Below, piece after piece: positions 1 to 12,171 of a stretch of 55,018 nucleotides of DNA (the first letter of the stretch is position 1; each line of letters begins with the position of its first letter). The notes beneath the pieces were generated by a model that ran no database searches, had not been told where the DNA came from, and saw only the letters and a list, made by a program, of their open reading frames with translations. This DNA is from Balamuthia mandrillaris. Taxonomy: Eukaryota > Discosea > Longamoebia > Balamuthiidae. The translations under genes and the position numbers were made by a program. The DNA lies in the NCBI GenBank assembly GCA_031835245.1, contig JAVKOQ010000340.1:1-55018 (forward strand), read 5' to 3'.

Positions 1-473
1 CTGCAATAAAAAAGAAAGAAGAGAAGAGGAGAAAAACCTTATTGATAAGTTTTGTGACGAGAGGACCAACATAAATAGCAGCAATATCTTCCACGGACGG
101 ATGTAATAGCCGAGCGATTACCCTAACAATTCCATTCAGCCCCGTCAACTCACCCTGTGACCTGTTACCACAAAAAAAAAAAGGAACAGCCAAGAAAGAT
201 ACAGTAAGAGATACCACATGAGCCAGTCGAAACGAGTATATATGAATATTAAACACTTACCATTGAACCAATTTCTCGGGCGCGGTACGGACAAAAGCAG
301 TGCAACAAGTGGTTCCCGAGTTCATCAAACTGTTGTCATCGGTGGTAAGCATAAGAGATATAACGACTGGAAAGGCGTGATCCAACAAAGTTCCTATGGA
401 TGAGTCATCGCATCCATTTATAATGACACATAACATGTCCAATGCCGCCTTATTTTTTAAAAAATGGAAGCGA

Positions 474-519
<46 letters not shown>

Positions 520-1124
520 GAAAAGAAGTACAACATTAAGCAACAACATTTGTTGTAGGTCATTCGTACCTGTTTGACACCAGAGAGTTTGGCTTCATCA
601 GAAGAATTGTCTGACTTCAAAATCTGCAACAAGACTGGAAGAAGCCGAGCTTGCATTATGGCATGACACCGTGGAACCTTGGCAAGGAAGAAGAAGTTGT
701 CTTTGACGTCTTGGGTTATCAATGGGTCGTTGTTGTGAGAAGACCATATGTTCATGAGCGAATCGCAAAGGAACTCGCCGTGAGGAGCGCAGGCCTCTGC
801 ATTGGTCTGTATGAAGAAAGAGAAAGGTTACAAAAGAAAGACGAAAAAAGCATAGCTTAAGAGAAATACCTTAATGATGAATAGAACAGTCTCCAAAACA
901 AGGTGCAAAGTCTCTTCCGACGATTCCGAAAGCAGAGCGACGAGTCCATTGATACAAGCAGGTATGACTTGCGCAGTCAGATCGCTGCCCAAACGTGGAC
1001 AATAACTTTAGAAACAAAAGAGACAAATACAACAAAGTTAAAAAAAATGTCAGCACTCTCAATAACAAGAATCAGAAACGCCGAAAAGAATAAGAGGAAA
1101 GAGAAAGAGAGACGATAGCGAAAC

Positions 1125-1155
<31 letters not shown>

Positions 1156-2986
1156 CGCGCGCGCTCGAGAGCAGAGAGCGAGAGAGCATACGCAGCAAGT
1201 GCTCGACAAGCACATATTTTCACTGGCAATCCCTCATCTTGTTTTTGTAGAGTAGCGACAGCTCCCTCTACAAAAGCCAGCGCTTGTTCCGATGATGTTA
1301 CTTGTGTCAATTGGCTTGCACACCATAACGCTCGCCCTCTAAGAAAAGGATTTGCTGTGCAGTTTAAACGTATCGTTAAAAAAAAAAAGGAAAAAAAGAA
1401 CAGTAAGGAAAGGGGAAAATCCTACCATCCATTTTGATGTCCTCCAAGAGAATGGCTCTTATGAATGTTCCCATATCAAAAACGGAGGAATGTTCAGCGA
1501 GATGACCGGCAACAGAGCCAATAGCATACACCACTGCCTCTCGGATCTTCCACCTGATGATTTCTTATGAGAAAACAGTTCATCCTTCAAGACAAATAAA
1601 AACACGAACCAATTGGGATCTCCCTCAACTTTCTTTTGGTGAGCCTCTTGCAAACGACGAGCAGCAGCACCGCTCATGCCCTTTGCTCCCTCTGCACGGA
1701 ATCCCTGAAGCACTTCCTACAAAAGCAAATGTCAGCAGATATAACAAAGGATTAGAGAAAGGGGGACTACGAGAAGAGAAAAGAAGAGAAACACACCTGA
1801 ATAAGCTGAATACAAGAAGCGCGAGCATTGTAGAGGCGTTGCTCGTCATCCTCATCGGCGATATATTCGTTAGGATCAGATTCCCATTGATCTTCCTTTA
1901 ATATTAAAAAATAGTTAGAGCTTTCATTAAACGAAACAGGAACAAAAAAAAACGCACCAGTTCCGTTGTTATTTGCAAATACTGCATGGCCAAGTACAGC
2001 AGTTCTGGGACAACAGAAGAAAGGGCTTTGCGAAAAGCAGATTTCTCCAACAAAGAATGCACAAGCTCCAACAGAATAAGCACCAGACTTTCGAAACCCA
2101 ATATATCTCCATCTGAATCTTGTGCCGTTACTGTCTCCTCTTCTCCTGTTACAAAGCATCGATCATAGCTGTTCATTGTGGGTGGAACATTAATAGGAGT
2201 ACAACAGAAAAGTACAACAGAAAGCTAGCTGCATACATTTCTCTGCCTTTCACCAAAGAAGTCCATATCGGAGGAATAAGAGCAGGCAAAAATGTGGCTA
2301 TTTCCTTTGGAAACTTGTTCACGAGCAACACCAAGTTCTAAAAAAAAGGAGGATAAGGATAATAAGAAATAAAGATAAATGGGAGAGGAAACAGAAAACA
2401 AAGGGTTTTTGACCAGAACATTGTGAACAAAGGGCAGAAAAAATGGTTTACCTGAACTACTGCTATCTTAAGACCACAGTCTGCATCTGCGCGGTCCTCT
2501 TTAGCCAAAATGGGCAGAAACTGTTCCACCCATTTTGGCAAATAGCCCTTGAAGACGTCAGCGGCTTCAGGATGAGCTCCCTTGACCACCGCCAACCATC
2601 TCAGGCACGAAAACAAAATAGTGGCTGCTCTCATCTTGAAACGCTCTGAGTACGTCTACAGTTGTGAAGGTAAGAAGAACAGAGAAGAGCAGCAAAGAGA
2701 GAACGAGTAAACCGTTAACAGTGATAAGAGGCGAAGAAACAGGATCGTGAGAAAGAAAGACGCACTCCAGATAAAAGCTGCAACAAAGCGGGGAGAAGAA
2801 GAGGGAGAAGAACAGGAAGGTGTTGATCGCTCAAGTTTTCGCTAGTGGCAAACATTTCCAAGCAACGAAGAGCACCAGAGCTAAGATCTTTGTTCTGGTC
2901 GTCAATGCAGCGTATGAGGTCTTCTATGAACCGAGGCCACTCCTCCGGCCAGTCCCATTGAGCGATGGAGGCCAGAGCCATTGCCT

Positions 2987-3025
<39 letters not shown>

Positions 3026-3758
3026 AGAGAGCAGAGAGCAGAGAGCAGAGAGCAGAGCAGAGAGCAGAGGCAGAGAGCAGGCAGGCAGAGGCAGAGAGGC
3101 AAGGAAGGGAGAGAGCAGAGAGCAGAGAGGGAAGAGAGGAGAGAGCAGAGAGAGAGAGGAGAGAGCAGAGAGGAGAGAGGAGAGAGCAGAGAGCAGAGAG
3201 CAGTTAGAACGAGCAAAAGAGAAGAGAGAAGAAACAAGCAAGAAGAAAGAAACAAGAAGAACAACAAAGAAGAAAGAAGAATGAGAAGAAGACGGTAAAA
3301 AACAGGGCTTGTAGAAGAGAAAGTTTACCACAACGGTTCTGATCTTGCTGTTGGGGTCGCTGAGCCCGGGTGGGAGCAACTGCCGGAGGGAGGCCTTGTC
3401 CTCCGGACAAACCACCGGCGCCACAAAGTGGTGGTCCTGCTCGTTCCAGTGCGTCTTCACGTAGCGCTTGAGCACCACGCCGGCCATCTGACGCACCGCC
3501 TCCGGCAGGTTCGCGTTGAGCATGGCTCTTCCCAAAGCAACTCCACACCCTATTTTTTTTAACACCCCAAAATCCGCAAAGTTTCACCCATCAGCGCATC
3601 ATCCCAAAAAAAAAAAAAAATAAATCAGCGATAAACGAGGAAAAAAAACCTTGTTGAGTGGCGAGTTGGTCAAGTGCCTCTTCGGCTTCCTTGCGCAAGT
3701 GCTGCTCCGGCGATAGGAGTGACGACAAACATCGAACCAACACTTGTTCTCCTTCCAT
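1..3758 (-). CDS. IPO9: Importin-9-like karyopherin (5' part; 3' end outside window)
   Basis: HEAT-repeat nuclear import receptor of the importin-beta family, expected to carry histones or ribosomal proteins through the nuclear pore with Ran. Reading leftwards, the N-terminal exon (3758 to about 3650) encodes MEGEQVLVRCLSSLLSPEQ followed by an importin-beta N-terminal helix pair. The next exon (about 3549-3330) holds the family phrase AGVVLKRYVKTHWNEQDHHF. Further exons hold AQWDWPEEWPRFIEDL (about 2965), FKGYLPKWVEQFLPIL (about 2555), EDQWESDPNEYIADEDDEQR (about 1890) and WKIREAVVYAIGSVAGHLAE (about 1550). These phrases in this order are typical of IPO9/Kap114. Exons are separated by short introns, several filled with GA repeats on the + strand (CT in the sense strand). 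An in-frame ATG further upstream (about 3962) exists, but the sequence it adds does not look like the family. The CTNNBL1 gene starts 274 bp away on the opposite strand, so the two probably share a promoter region. Confidence 0.88.
2990..3225. repeat. (GA)n with AGAGAGC / AGAGGGA variant units, intronic
   Basis: Perfect GA (about 2990-3023) decays into AGAGAGC, AGGCAG and AGAGGAG units to about 3225, inside an intron of the importin-9-like gene. Pure purine on the + strand except for interspersed C. Confidence 0.93.
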
Positions 3759-4031
3759 CTCACTTCGCTTCCGCTTGCCGTATCGTCTTCCCACACAAAT
3801 GAATTTACGCTCCCCGCGAAAAAAGGCGGCAAAAAAACACCCTGAAATGGGCAAGTGCAGGTTGTTCTCCAGACTGTCCAGGAGGGGAGACACTCTATTT
3901 CGGGTCAGGGCAGTGGACAAAGTTTGAACTGATCCATTCTTCAAACAGGCTTCATGACCCATGTCGTCACGGATTCATTAATCGCGTCGTCATGAAATTG
4001 ATGAACGTAGAAAGAGACAAGAAAGAGCGAG

Positions 4032-4390
4032 ATGAGCCACAAAAGAAAGTATGAGGAGGCCATTGGAGTTGGTGGCGAGGAGGAACACGGAGAGGACATG
4101 GCTCATGGTCATGGAGACGGTGGTCTCACCGAAGAGGACATCGCTCGCCTGCTCGAAGAAGCTCCTCCCGTACGCCTGACCGTTTTTCTTTGTTGTCTCT
4201 AAATCATCGCTAATACTCAAAACGATTCATCCATTAGGTAGAGACGTTATCCCCACAAGCGTTGCGTAAGCTCATCGTTGCCTTTGAGAAGAAGATCAAC
4301 ATCAACCAAGAACTCAGAGTGAAATACGCTGCAGAACCTGAACGGTACTTTGATCCAACACCCTTTTCTTCATACCCTTCTTGTTCTTGT

Positions 4391-4427
<37 letters not shown>

Positions 4428-6300
4428 CCACTTGCACCCTTTCTTTCTTCTCTCTCTCTCTCTCTCTCTCTGACTTTCACTCTTCCAGGTTCATGGAGTC
4501 AGAAGTAGATCTGGATGAGGCCTTGAAAGAGTTACACGTGTTGGCAACAGCGCCCGAGCTTTACGCTGACTTTGTGAAGCTGAACGCCGTGGCCTCCCTG
4601 CTGGGCCTGCTGCTGCATGACAACCATGACATCGCCATCGATGCCGTCGAGCTGCTCAAGGAACTCACCGAGCCCGATGCCTTTGCTGAATATGAGGAAG
4701 CCACAACGCTGCTTGATTCCTTTGTAAGAAGTGCTCCTCTTTTTGTTGCTTCTTTCTTGTCTTCTCTACTCTTTCTTCGCTCTTTCCTTCTCTCTGACAA
4801 AGCCTGAACCACTTTTTGTCTTTTCAGTTTGAGCACAGCGGATTGGAAATGTTGATCAGCAACATGGAGCGGTTAAGCGAAGAAGACGAGGAAGACAAAA
4901 GAGGCATATTTCAAACGTTGGCCATAGTGGAGAACTTGACGGAAACCAGGCCAGAGACCTGTTCCCTCCTCTTTGAGAAAACGGGGTTTCTGTCGTGGGC
5001 GCTTCGCAGGATTAAAGGCACTCCGTTTGATGAGAACAAGGCCTATTGCTGCGAGCTGCTTTCCATCTGCCTCCAGCTCTCTCCCTCCAACAGACAAATG
5101 TTTGTCGAGAAGAACGGGATGGATGTTATCTTGGTCTCTCTTGCTGTACGACCTTCTGCTTTCGTTTCGTCTTTCTGCTTTCATTCTGCTTTCCTCTGCA
5201 ACCAGACTAACGATGAAACATCGACAAAAGGGTTATAGAAAGCAGAACCCACCATCAGCAGATGAGGAAGAACTCGTTGAGAACTACTTTGACTGCCTGT
5301 GCTCGTTGCTGTTGCACCCTCCCAACAAGGACGCCTTCAGAGAGGCGGAAGGCATCGAGTTGATGCTTATCATGATCAAGTACGCCTTTTCCTCATTCAT
5401 TCACTCATTTTTCTTACACTTCTTCCTCTCCTCTGTTGCTGGGCGTCTCAGAGCAAAACGGTTTTGCCGAAGACCAGCCCTAAAAGTGTTGGATTACGCG
5501 CTAAGCGGCAACAAAGCCAACTGCACTCGCTTCGTGAGCGCACTTGGCCTCAAGACGCTCTTCGCTGCCTTTATGAAGAAAGGAGCGAAAAATAAGAACC
5601 GCAAAGGCTTTAACGAAGTGGAAGATGACGGTTCTCTTTCCCTCACCCATTCTCTGCTTCTTTCCTTTTCTCTTATCTCTTTCTCTCTCTACGCTCAAAG
5701 AAAAAACCTAACAAACAAACAAAAAAAAAACAAATAGAGCACATAGCGTCGTGCATCGCATCGCTGTTCAAACAGCTGGATCCAACAAGCGAATACTTCA
5801 CACGCCTCGCAAGAAAGTTTGAGGAGAACAACTTCCAAAAAGTGGAACGGCTGGTGGAGCTTCACCTCAAGTACAAAGAAACCGTGGAGAGTTTTGACCG
5901 AAAGCTAGAAGAAGAAAAGGAGCAGAGAAGAAGAGAGCTCGACGAAGAAGATGAAGAAGATGAGTTGGACGAAGAGTATTACCTTTCGCGTCGTTTGGAT
6001 GAAGGTCATCTCTTCACGTTGCAACTGGTGGATCTCATTGTGGCCTTCTTGATGAAGTATGGTTCCTCTGCCGCGCAAAAGCGTTTGGCAGAGCTGCTCC
6101 AGATGCAAGGAGCAAACCTGAGCGAGATCAAAGCAGTCTTGTTGGAGCATGCGCGTCACATTGGCTCGTCTTCATTGGATGAGGAAGAGGGAGAAGAAAA
6201 AGAGGAGGAGGGAGAGAAAGGAAAAGAGAAGCAGGAGGCGCATGCAAGTCAGCGAGAAAAAGAGCAAGTGCTGCGGTTGGCCGAATCCCTCGAAGGTTGA
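4032..6300 (+). CDS. CTNNBL1: Beta-catenin-like protein 1 (spliceosome-associated ARM-repeat protein)
   Basis: Component associated with the Prp19/CDC5L part of the spliceosome. Seven exons join cleanly in frame: 4032-4169, 4238-4344, 4489-4723, 4828-5145, 5231-5379, 5452-5630 and 5738-6300. They give 562 residues, essentially the human length. The N-terminus begins MSHKRKYEEAIGVGGEEE, matching the usual basic then acidic start. Armadillo-like repeats follow, with family phrases such as LASLLGLLLHDN-like AVASLLGLLLHDNHDIAIDA, NGMDVILVSLA and ALKVLDYALSGNKANCTRFV. An acidic coiled stretch sits near 5905-5970. The C-terminus is a Glu/Lys-rich tail ending in ESLEG. Introns 2 and 3 are pyrimidine-rich; intron 2 contains two (CT)n tracts. 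The stop lies 77 bp from the convergent stop of the downstream transporter gene. Confidence 0.96.
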
Positions 6301-6377
6301 TGATGGTGGACGAAGACATGCGATAATACCAAAGAATGAAAGAACGAGAGTAAAGAGACACAAAAAATAAGAGGAGA

Positions 6378-7187
6378 TTACCATTTCTTATAACTCAAAT
6401 AACTGTAGATAGCAGCGCCAAAGATGGTGATGACCATGCCAATGCCGCTGGTGGCCGTCACGATGTTCTGGAAGATGACAATGCTCAGGATGATGGTGAT
6501 GATCTGCTTGACGTTGCCAGCCACCGTCAGCGTCAGCGGGGATGTAAGCTGGTTGGTGTAAAAGTTGGTCACGTTGAGGAGAAAGGCCATCACGCCGCTG
6601 AGAAAGATGGAGGAGAGCACGCGAACGTCCTTGACCTGCTCCCACTTGCTCTGGATGCCCTCCCACTCCAAAAAGTAGGAGAGGACGAGCATTTGGAGCA
6701 AGGCAGGGCCGGAGACCCGCACCAGCAGGTCAAAGGGGTTCATCTTGTACTTGCCCACGAGGAACTTGTTGCAGACCACCACTTTGAGGGCGGAGAGGAA
6801 GGAGCCAAAGGTGGTCACGAAGAAGCCGAGCGCGGTGTACTCCACGTCGCCTTGTACGGTCAGCATGACGCCCAGGCAGATGGGTATCATCGAGAGGATG
6901 AGGGCGAGCGAGGACGTTTTGCCAAGAATGAAATAGGACAGCACCATTGTCATCTGTTTTGGTTGGTTGTTTTGTGGGTTGGTTGAGAGAAAGAGAGGAG
7001 AGAGAGAAGAGAAGAGAAGAGAAGAGAAGAGAAGAGAAGAGAAGAGAAGAGAAGAGAAGAGAAGAGAAGAGAAGAGAAGAGAAGAGAAGAGAAGAGAAGA
7101 GAAGAGAAGAGAAGAGAAGAGAAGAGAAGAGAAGAGAAGAGAAGAGAAGAGAAGAGAAGAGAAGAGAAGAGAAGAGAAGAGAAGAGA

Positions 7188-7243
<56 letters not shown>

Positions 7244-7894
7244 GAAGAGAGAGAAAGCAAGACGTACGCCAGGGATGACAGCTCGAATGATCTGAACCAA
7301 GCTGACAGAGACCCAACGAAGGCTGGCATTGCCGACCACGATGTTGAAGGAGAAGAGAAAGGAGAAGGCCCAGAGCATGCGCTGTCCCTTCTCATCAATG
7401 TTCTCGTTGCGGGGGAACCAGCGCAGCTGCTCCACAAAGAACCAGGAGGAGACGCCCGTGATTAGCATATGTACAGCGCTGAGGGCCAGCGGGAAGGTGA
7501 AGTCCCCAAAGGAGAAGACCGCCTTGTTGAGGAGCGTGAGGGAGACGTTGAGCAGCAGCCATGTGACGAGGTGGAGCCAAGGGGGGATGGCCCGGATGAT
7601 GGCCGGCGTTTCCATGTCTTGTTGCTGTTGTTGGTGTGGTTTGCTTGCGGAGGAAGAGGCAGAGCCTCCTTTTATGTGGTGTGGCAGAGAGTCTCCGCGC
7701 TCATCGTCGTCGTAGTCAGCGGAGGAGAGGAGACCAAGGCTCACCTTGACTTCACGCAGTTTTTCGTCTTGCATTTTTTTGTGGTGGTTGCTCTCCTCCC
7801 TTCTCTCGTCCTTGCTTCTCTGGTTGTTGTTGTGGCTAGGGTCGTGGCGGGGTGGGGTGGCAGGTTTCTTCGCCCTTTGCTTGACCGACAACAA
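6378..7894 (-). CDS. Triose-phosphate / nucleotide-sugar transporter family protein (TPT/EamA)
   Basis: Multi-spanning membrane antiporter of the drug/metabolite superfamily, probably in a Golgi, ER or endosomal membrane; the substrate cannot be told from sequence. Two exons: 7894-7268 and 6953-6378, joined after AVIPG, give 400 residues. A second in-frame ATG at 7774 would give 360. The N-terminal 90 residues are hydrophilic and low in complexity. Then come about ten hydrophobic helices: WLHLVTWLLLNVSLTLLNKAV, the family signature NASLRWVSVSLVQIIRAVIP, the segment ALGFFVTTFGSFLSALKVVV (where the family carries its conserved Lys) and TFGxxxYSYLSYKKW-like ending at the C-terminus. The 314-bp intron is almost wholly a GAGAA pentamer array plus GA repeats. 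The gene converges with CTNNBL1. Confidence 0.88.
6985..7252. repeat. (GAGAA)n pentanucleotide array followed by (GA)n, intronic
   Basis: About 190 bp of near-perfect GAGAA units (roughly 7005-7195) run into about 35 bp of GA. The whole array lies in the single intron of the TPT-family transporter. It is pure purine on the + strand, so the transcribed RNA carries a continuous TTCTC/CT pyrimidine tract. A similar TTCTC array occurs at 16395-16795. Confidence 0.97.
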
Positions 7895-8059
7895 CAGTCG
7901 TGTGGGCTTTTCCGTTTCTGGTTGTAGCTTTATTTTTTTTAATTAAAAATAATAACCTACCGACCGACGTGGCCTCCCTCTCTTCCTCTCTCCCTCTCCC
8001 CCCTCTTCTCCTTTCTTCGTTGTCTTTCTCTAATTTTTTTAAGGTGAACCTATGCATGT
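7895..8059. other. Intergenic region upstream of the transporter gene
   Basis: AT-rich and pyrimidine-rich spacer between the transporter start and the purine array. It includes a T/A block near 7930-7955 and CTCTCCCTC tracts near 7980-8030. I see no gene, RNA or clear promoter motif in it. Confidence 0.5.
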
Positions 8060-8580
8060 ACACAACAACAACAAGAAGATGATGAACAAGAAGATGATGA
8101 TGAAGAAGAAGAACAAGAAGAAGTACAAGAAGAAGAAGAAGAACAAGAAGAACAAGAAGAACAAGAAGAACAAGAAGAAGAACAAGAAGAAGAACAAGAG
8201 GAAGAAGAACAAGAACAAGAAGAAGAAGAAGAAGAAGAAGAACAAGAAGAAGAACAAGAACGAGAACGAGAACAAGAAGAAGAACAAGAAGAACAAGAAG
8301 AACAAGAACAAGACGAAGAAGAAGAACAAGAAGAAGAACAAGAACGAGAACGAGAACAAGAGGAAGAACAACAACAACAACAAGAAGAAGAAGAAGAAGA
8401 AGAAGAAGAAGAAGAAGAACAAGAACAAGAAGAAGAAGAAGAAGAAGAAGAAGAAGAAGAAGAACAAGAACAAGAACAAGAACAACAACAAGAACAAGAA
8501 CAAGAACAACAACAAGAACAAGAACAACAACAACAACAAGAACAACAACAAGAAGCAGAAGAACAAGAACAATAACAACA
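8060..8580. repeat. Composite (GAA)n / (AAGAAC)n / (CAA)n purine-rich array
   Basis: About 500 bp built from GAA, AAGAAC and, near the right end, CAA triplets, almost without T on the + strand. It is open in several frames on both strands only because the unit lacks stop codons (poly-Lys/Asn on one strand, poly-Leu/Phe/Val on the other), so no protein is claimed. It lies between the 3' end of the EGF/CUB gene and the 5' end of the transporter, with its pyrimidine strand matching the sense strand of both genes. This is the largest low-complexity block in the window besides 16395-16795. Confidence 0.95.
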
Positions 8581-8649
8581 TAAAACAAAGGGGAAAAAAT
8601 GTACATTTTTCTGAGGAAGAAAAAAGAGGTTGTAAAAAGTGCGAACGGG

Positions 8650-9007
8650 TTAGTAGAACTGAGCATAACCTCCTTTCCGCTGTTTGGACGGTATGCCCTC
8701 CATCTCCTCTCCTTCTTCTTCATCAAACTCGGGCTCGCTTCGTGGTTGGAGAGGAGGGGGAGCGGAGGTTGCTGCTGCAACAGGAGGAGGAATGGCACCA
8801 GCAGCAGTGGCAGGGGGAGCTCTGCCGGATATTGTGACAGGAGCGCGGCGTTGCTGCTCAGCTTTGTGACGAAGGAACCAAAATGCTCCTCCCATTGCGA
8901 AAGCAAAGAATATCAACAAGATAAGCACCACCACAATGGCTTTGATGGATAATGTTGGTCAGTTAAAACAATGGGGAAAAAGAAACGACAAAAACAAGAG
9001 CAAGATT

Positions 9008-9052
<45 letters not shown>

Positions 9053-10026
9053 AGAGCGAGAGAGAGAGAAGCAACGTACCAACAGCAGCAGAGGAACCGC
9101 CGCCGCCATCGTCGTCTTCCTCTGAGATGCCGCAGAAGGGCGCATAGCCATTGAATCCTTCCTGACAGGCACAAGCGTCATCAACGCACACAGCATTAGG
9201 GCCACATGCCTCTTGATTCACTGGTAAACAAAAAACGGTTTGTCAAAAAAAAAAACCAAGCAAAGGAAGGACCACCAAAGACAAACCTCCAGTACAATCA
9301 GGTCCACCATAGCAGTGCACGCAACGACAAATAAACAGTTCCTCATCACACTCACCACCATTTTCACAGCTTGGTGGACACGAGTCTAGTTGAGAGAGAG
9401 ATCAGCATAGAGAGAGAGAGAGAGAGGGATGGAGGGAGGGAGGGGGAGAGAGGGAGGGAGGGAGGGAGGGGGAGAGAGCGAGGGAGAGAGAGAGGGAGGA
9501 GGAAAGTGAGAGAGAGGACAGAAAATTTCGTACAAGCAATATCAATAGAAAAAGTAGTAGCACCCTCGTCGTTATGGCCCTCAACACCAAGATACCACGT
9601 GCCGGACGCAGGTTGGCGCACGTAGATGTACTTAATGTCATCTACGGTGTGGTCCACCAACTCCGCTTTCGACGGAGTGGGTAGAGCTCCTCGGTTCAGG
9701 TAGAGGCGCGTTTGTGCTCTGTTATTCTCGGAATCGGTTTGTCTCTTTTCTGCTGTCTCAGTCAGCTGGATTTGCAGCTGGAATGGAGGAGGATCAGGAA
9801 TCTCCAATTGGTAGTACTTCCATTGGAGGAACTCGACAGAGCCAACGGTGGTGCTTCCAATAGTGATCGGCGTGGACTCTGCCGCTCGGCTGCAGTCGCT
9901 TCCGGCGAAAGCGCCAAAACAAACGCAAGAGCCATCCAAGCAGTAGCCACGAGAACTGCAGGCATTAGGACAAGAGGCTATATGAAGAAAGAAATTGTTA
10001 ATCATAAATTTTTAAGCGTGCTTAGC

Positions 10027-10077
<51 letters not shown>

Positions 10078-12132
10078 GAGAGGGAAAAAAGTGTTACCTC
10101 CGCTAAAGTACTCCGCAACAAAGCCAGTCAGTTCGGGGGATTGGGGAAGGTGAGAATCTGATGTGAACTGGACGAGCATGCTGCCACTTTGGGAGACAAC
10201 AGGCATGGGGGTGAAAGATCCTGTATGAGAAAGTAACAGCCTATCATCGTTGACAGATTCTCCCTATTGTCAAAGTTAAAATATGACACAACGGACACAC
10301 GAAGAGAAACGAGAAGAGGGAACCTCGTAAACGCGGACAACATCGTTTGTGAGGGAGTCCAAACGGAATTTGGTGAAATGGAGAGTCACCGTTTGCGAGG
10401 CGGGTACAGGTTTGATGACCCACACACAGTTGGAGTTTGGGATGTACTGCAGGCCCTGAGAATGGTCCCTAAAAGTACCAGAAGCAGCGCCGAGTTCAGT
10501 GACTCCACTACAATGCGCTATTGTTGTATAACATGATTATTTGCTGCATGAGAGAGAGAGAGAGAGAGAGAGGACGCACTGGTAGCACAGGATGGACCGA
10601 AAAAGCCAGGCTTACAAACGCACTTGTCGTCAATGCATTCACCATTTCCGGAGCAGTTAGGGTCGGAGCATTCGGCTGCATTAACACATAATTAGAAATG
10701 ATAATTCAAAGGAGCTCAACAAGATAAACGAATTATTATGTCAAGAAAACGTACTCATATTGCAGTTATCTCCAGTCCAGCCTAGATCACAGTTGCATCC
10801 AGTGGGGAGGCAAACGCCGTGTCCAGAGCAACTATCACTGCATTTCACTATATTGTTTGAGAGAAGTTTGTATTTCGTTTTTTTTTTTTTGAAGACTCAG
10901 TCAGATAACAAAACAAAACCAAGAGAACAAGGAAACAAATATAGAATGCTTACACGTGGTGTATCGAGCATGAAAACCAAGCGCAGTAGCAGCATTCGAA
11001 TCAGCAGTGAAGGTAATAGTAAGACGCTTGTCCCTGGTAACGACGGGAGCCGGTTTCGTTCCCCCTGTATAACGCGCAATGACGTGATTGGAGGCATCCA
11101 CTGCCGATATGAACGCCTTGTTGAGCTCCAGCTCAAACAGCTCATCAAAGGTTACAATGATGGAATCAAAGGCCTCTTCGGTAGAAGGCCTTATTTGCCA
11201 CGTGCACAGAGAGCCTGGATGGTAGAGACCTCCTCCTGTATGGCTGGCAAAGGAGCCAGACTGATCCTTCAGCGTTACAACACCAGTGCAATACTCTTTA
11301 AAAGAGATCATTTTAGCACCTTCTCTGGAGAAACATTTATAACAAAATGGAGAAGGGAGAGAGTTACCGGTTTGGCATTCGCTGGCTTGCTCTTTGTCAC
11401 ACAGACTACAATCAGCACCGCTGAAACCCACCTCACAATCACAAATTTGTCTGGTATCGTTGCACGTGCCGTGCAAACCGCAATCGCCTTCGCATTTTGC
11501 TAAAGAGAAAAAGAACACAGGTGCATTAGACAGATAGTAAACGTGGAAAGTGTTTAGATGACATACTTTGTTCGCAGTTTGTGCCCGTAAAGCCATGGTC
11601 ACAGTGACAAGTACCATCAAAGCAGTAACCGTGACCAGAACAACCCCCCACACAAGAAGCTTAACATTCAAACAAACGCATATAAAATCAGCCTTAAAGA
11701 CATAAATAGCGAGAGAAACAAGAAGGAAACAATTAGAAGCTACAAGTACATGCAGTAAAGTGCGCCTGGAAGCCGGTCCTAGTGATTCCCTGATCCGTGG
11801 TGAACTCGAGAGCCATTCTACCGCTGGTTGCAAAAGCAGGAGGAGGAACAACCGTTCCTGTATACACTGCAACGCTATGCAGCTCTGCATCTGTCTTACC
11901 ATCGGAGATGCGAACAAAATCATAGTCCCTCTCCAAGTCAAACTGAGAGAACTCGATCTCTATGGTGGTGTCTCCGGGCAGCCGGTTGGCCTCTGGATCA
12001 AAGTCTTCGGCAGCAATGTCCCACTTGCATTTGAGGTTGTGCAAGGAGTCCCCCGTCGTTTTGTGGTCGGAGATGACGCCAGTGTTAGCTCTTATGAGGG
12101 ACAGTGGTTGGCAGTATGCTGCACAAATAAAG

Positions 12133-12171
<39 letters not shown>

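Noticed and set aside
3972-4220. Minus-strand ORF spanning the CTNNBL1 first exon
   Set aside because: Overlaps a verified exon on the opposite strand and has no family resemblance.
4561-4836. Antisense ORF across CTNNBL1 exon 3
   Set aside because: Mirror of the well-supported coding exon; Ser/Lys-rich composition is the expected shadow.
6947-7465. RREEK-repeat protein on the + strand
   Set aside because: Translation of the GAGAA array in the transporter intron. Its frame is open in all phases and it overlaps true coding sequence on the other strand.
7836-8906. Long Leu/Val/Phe-rich and Lys/Asn-rich open frames on both strands
   Set aside because: They exist only because the AAGAAC/GAA array lacks stop codons in several frames. 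The real coding there is the C-terminal exon of the EGF/CUB gene at 8650-8940.
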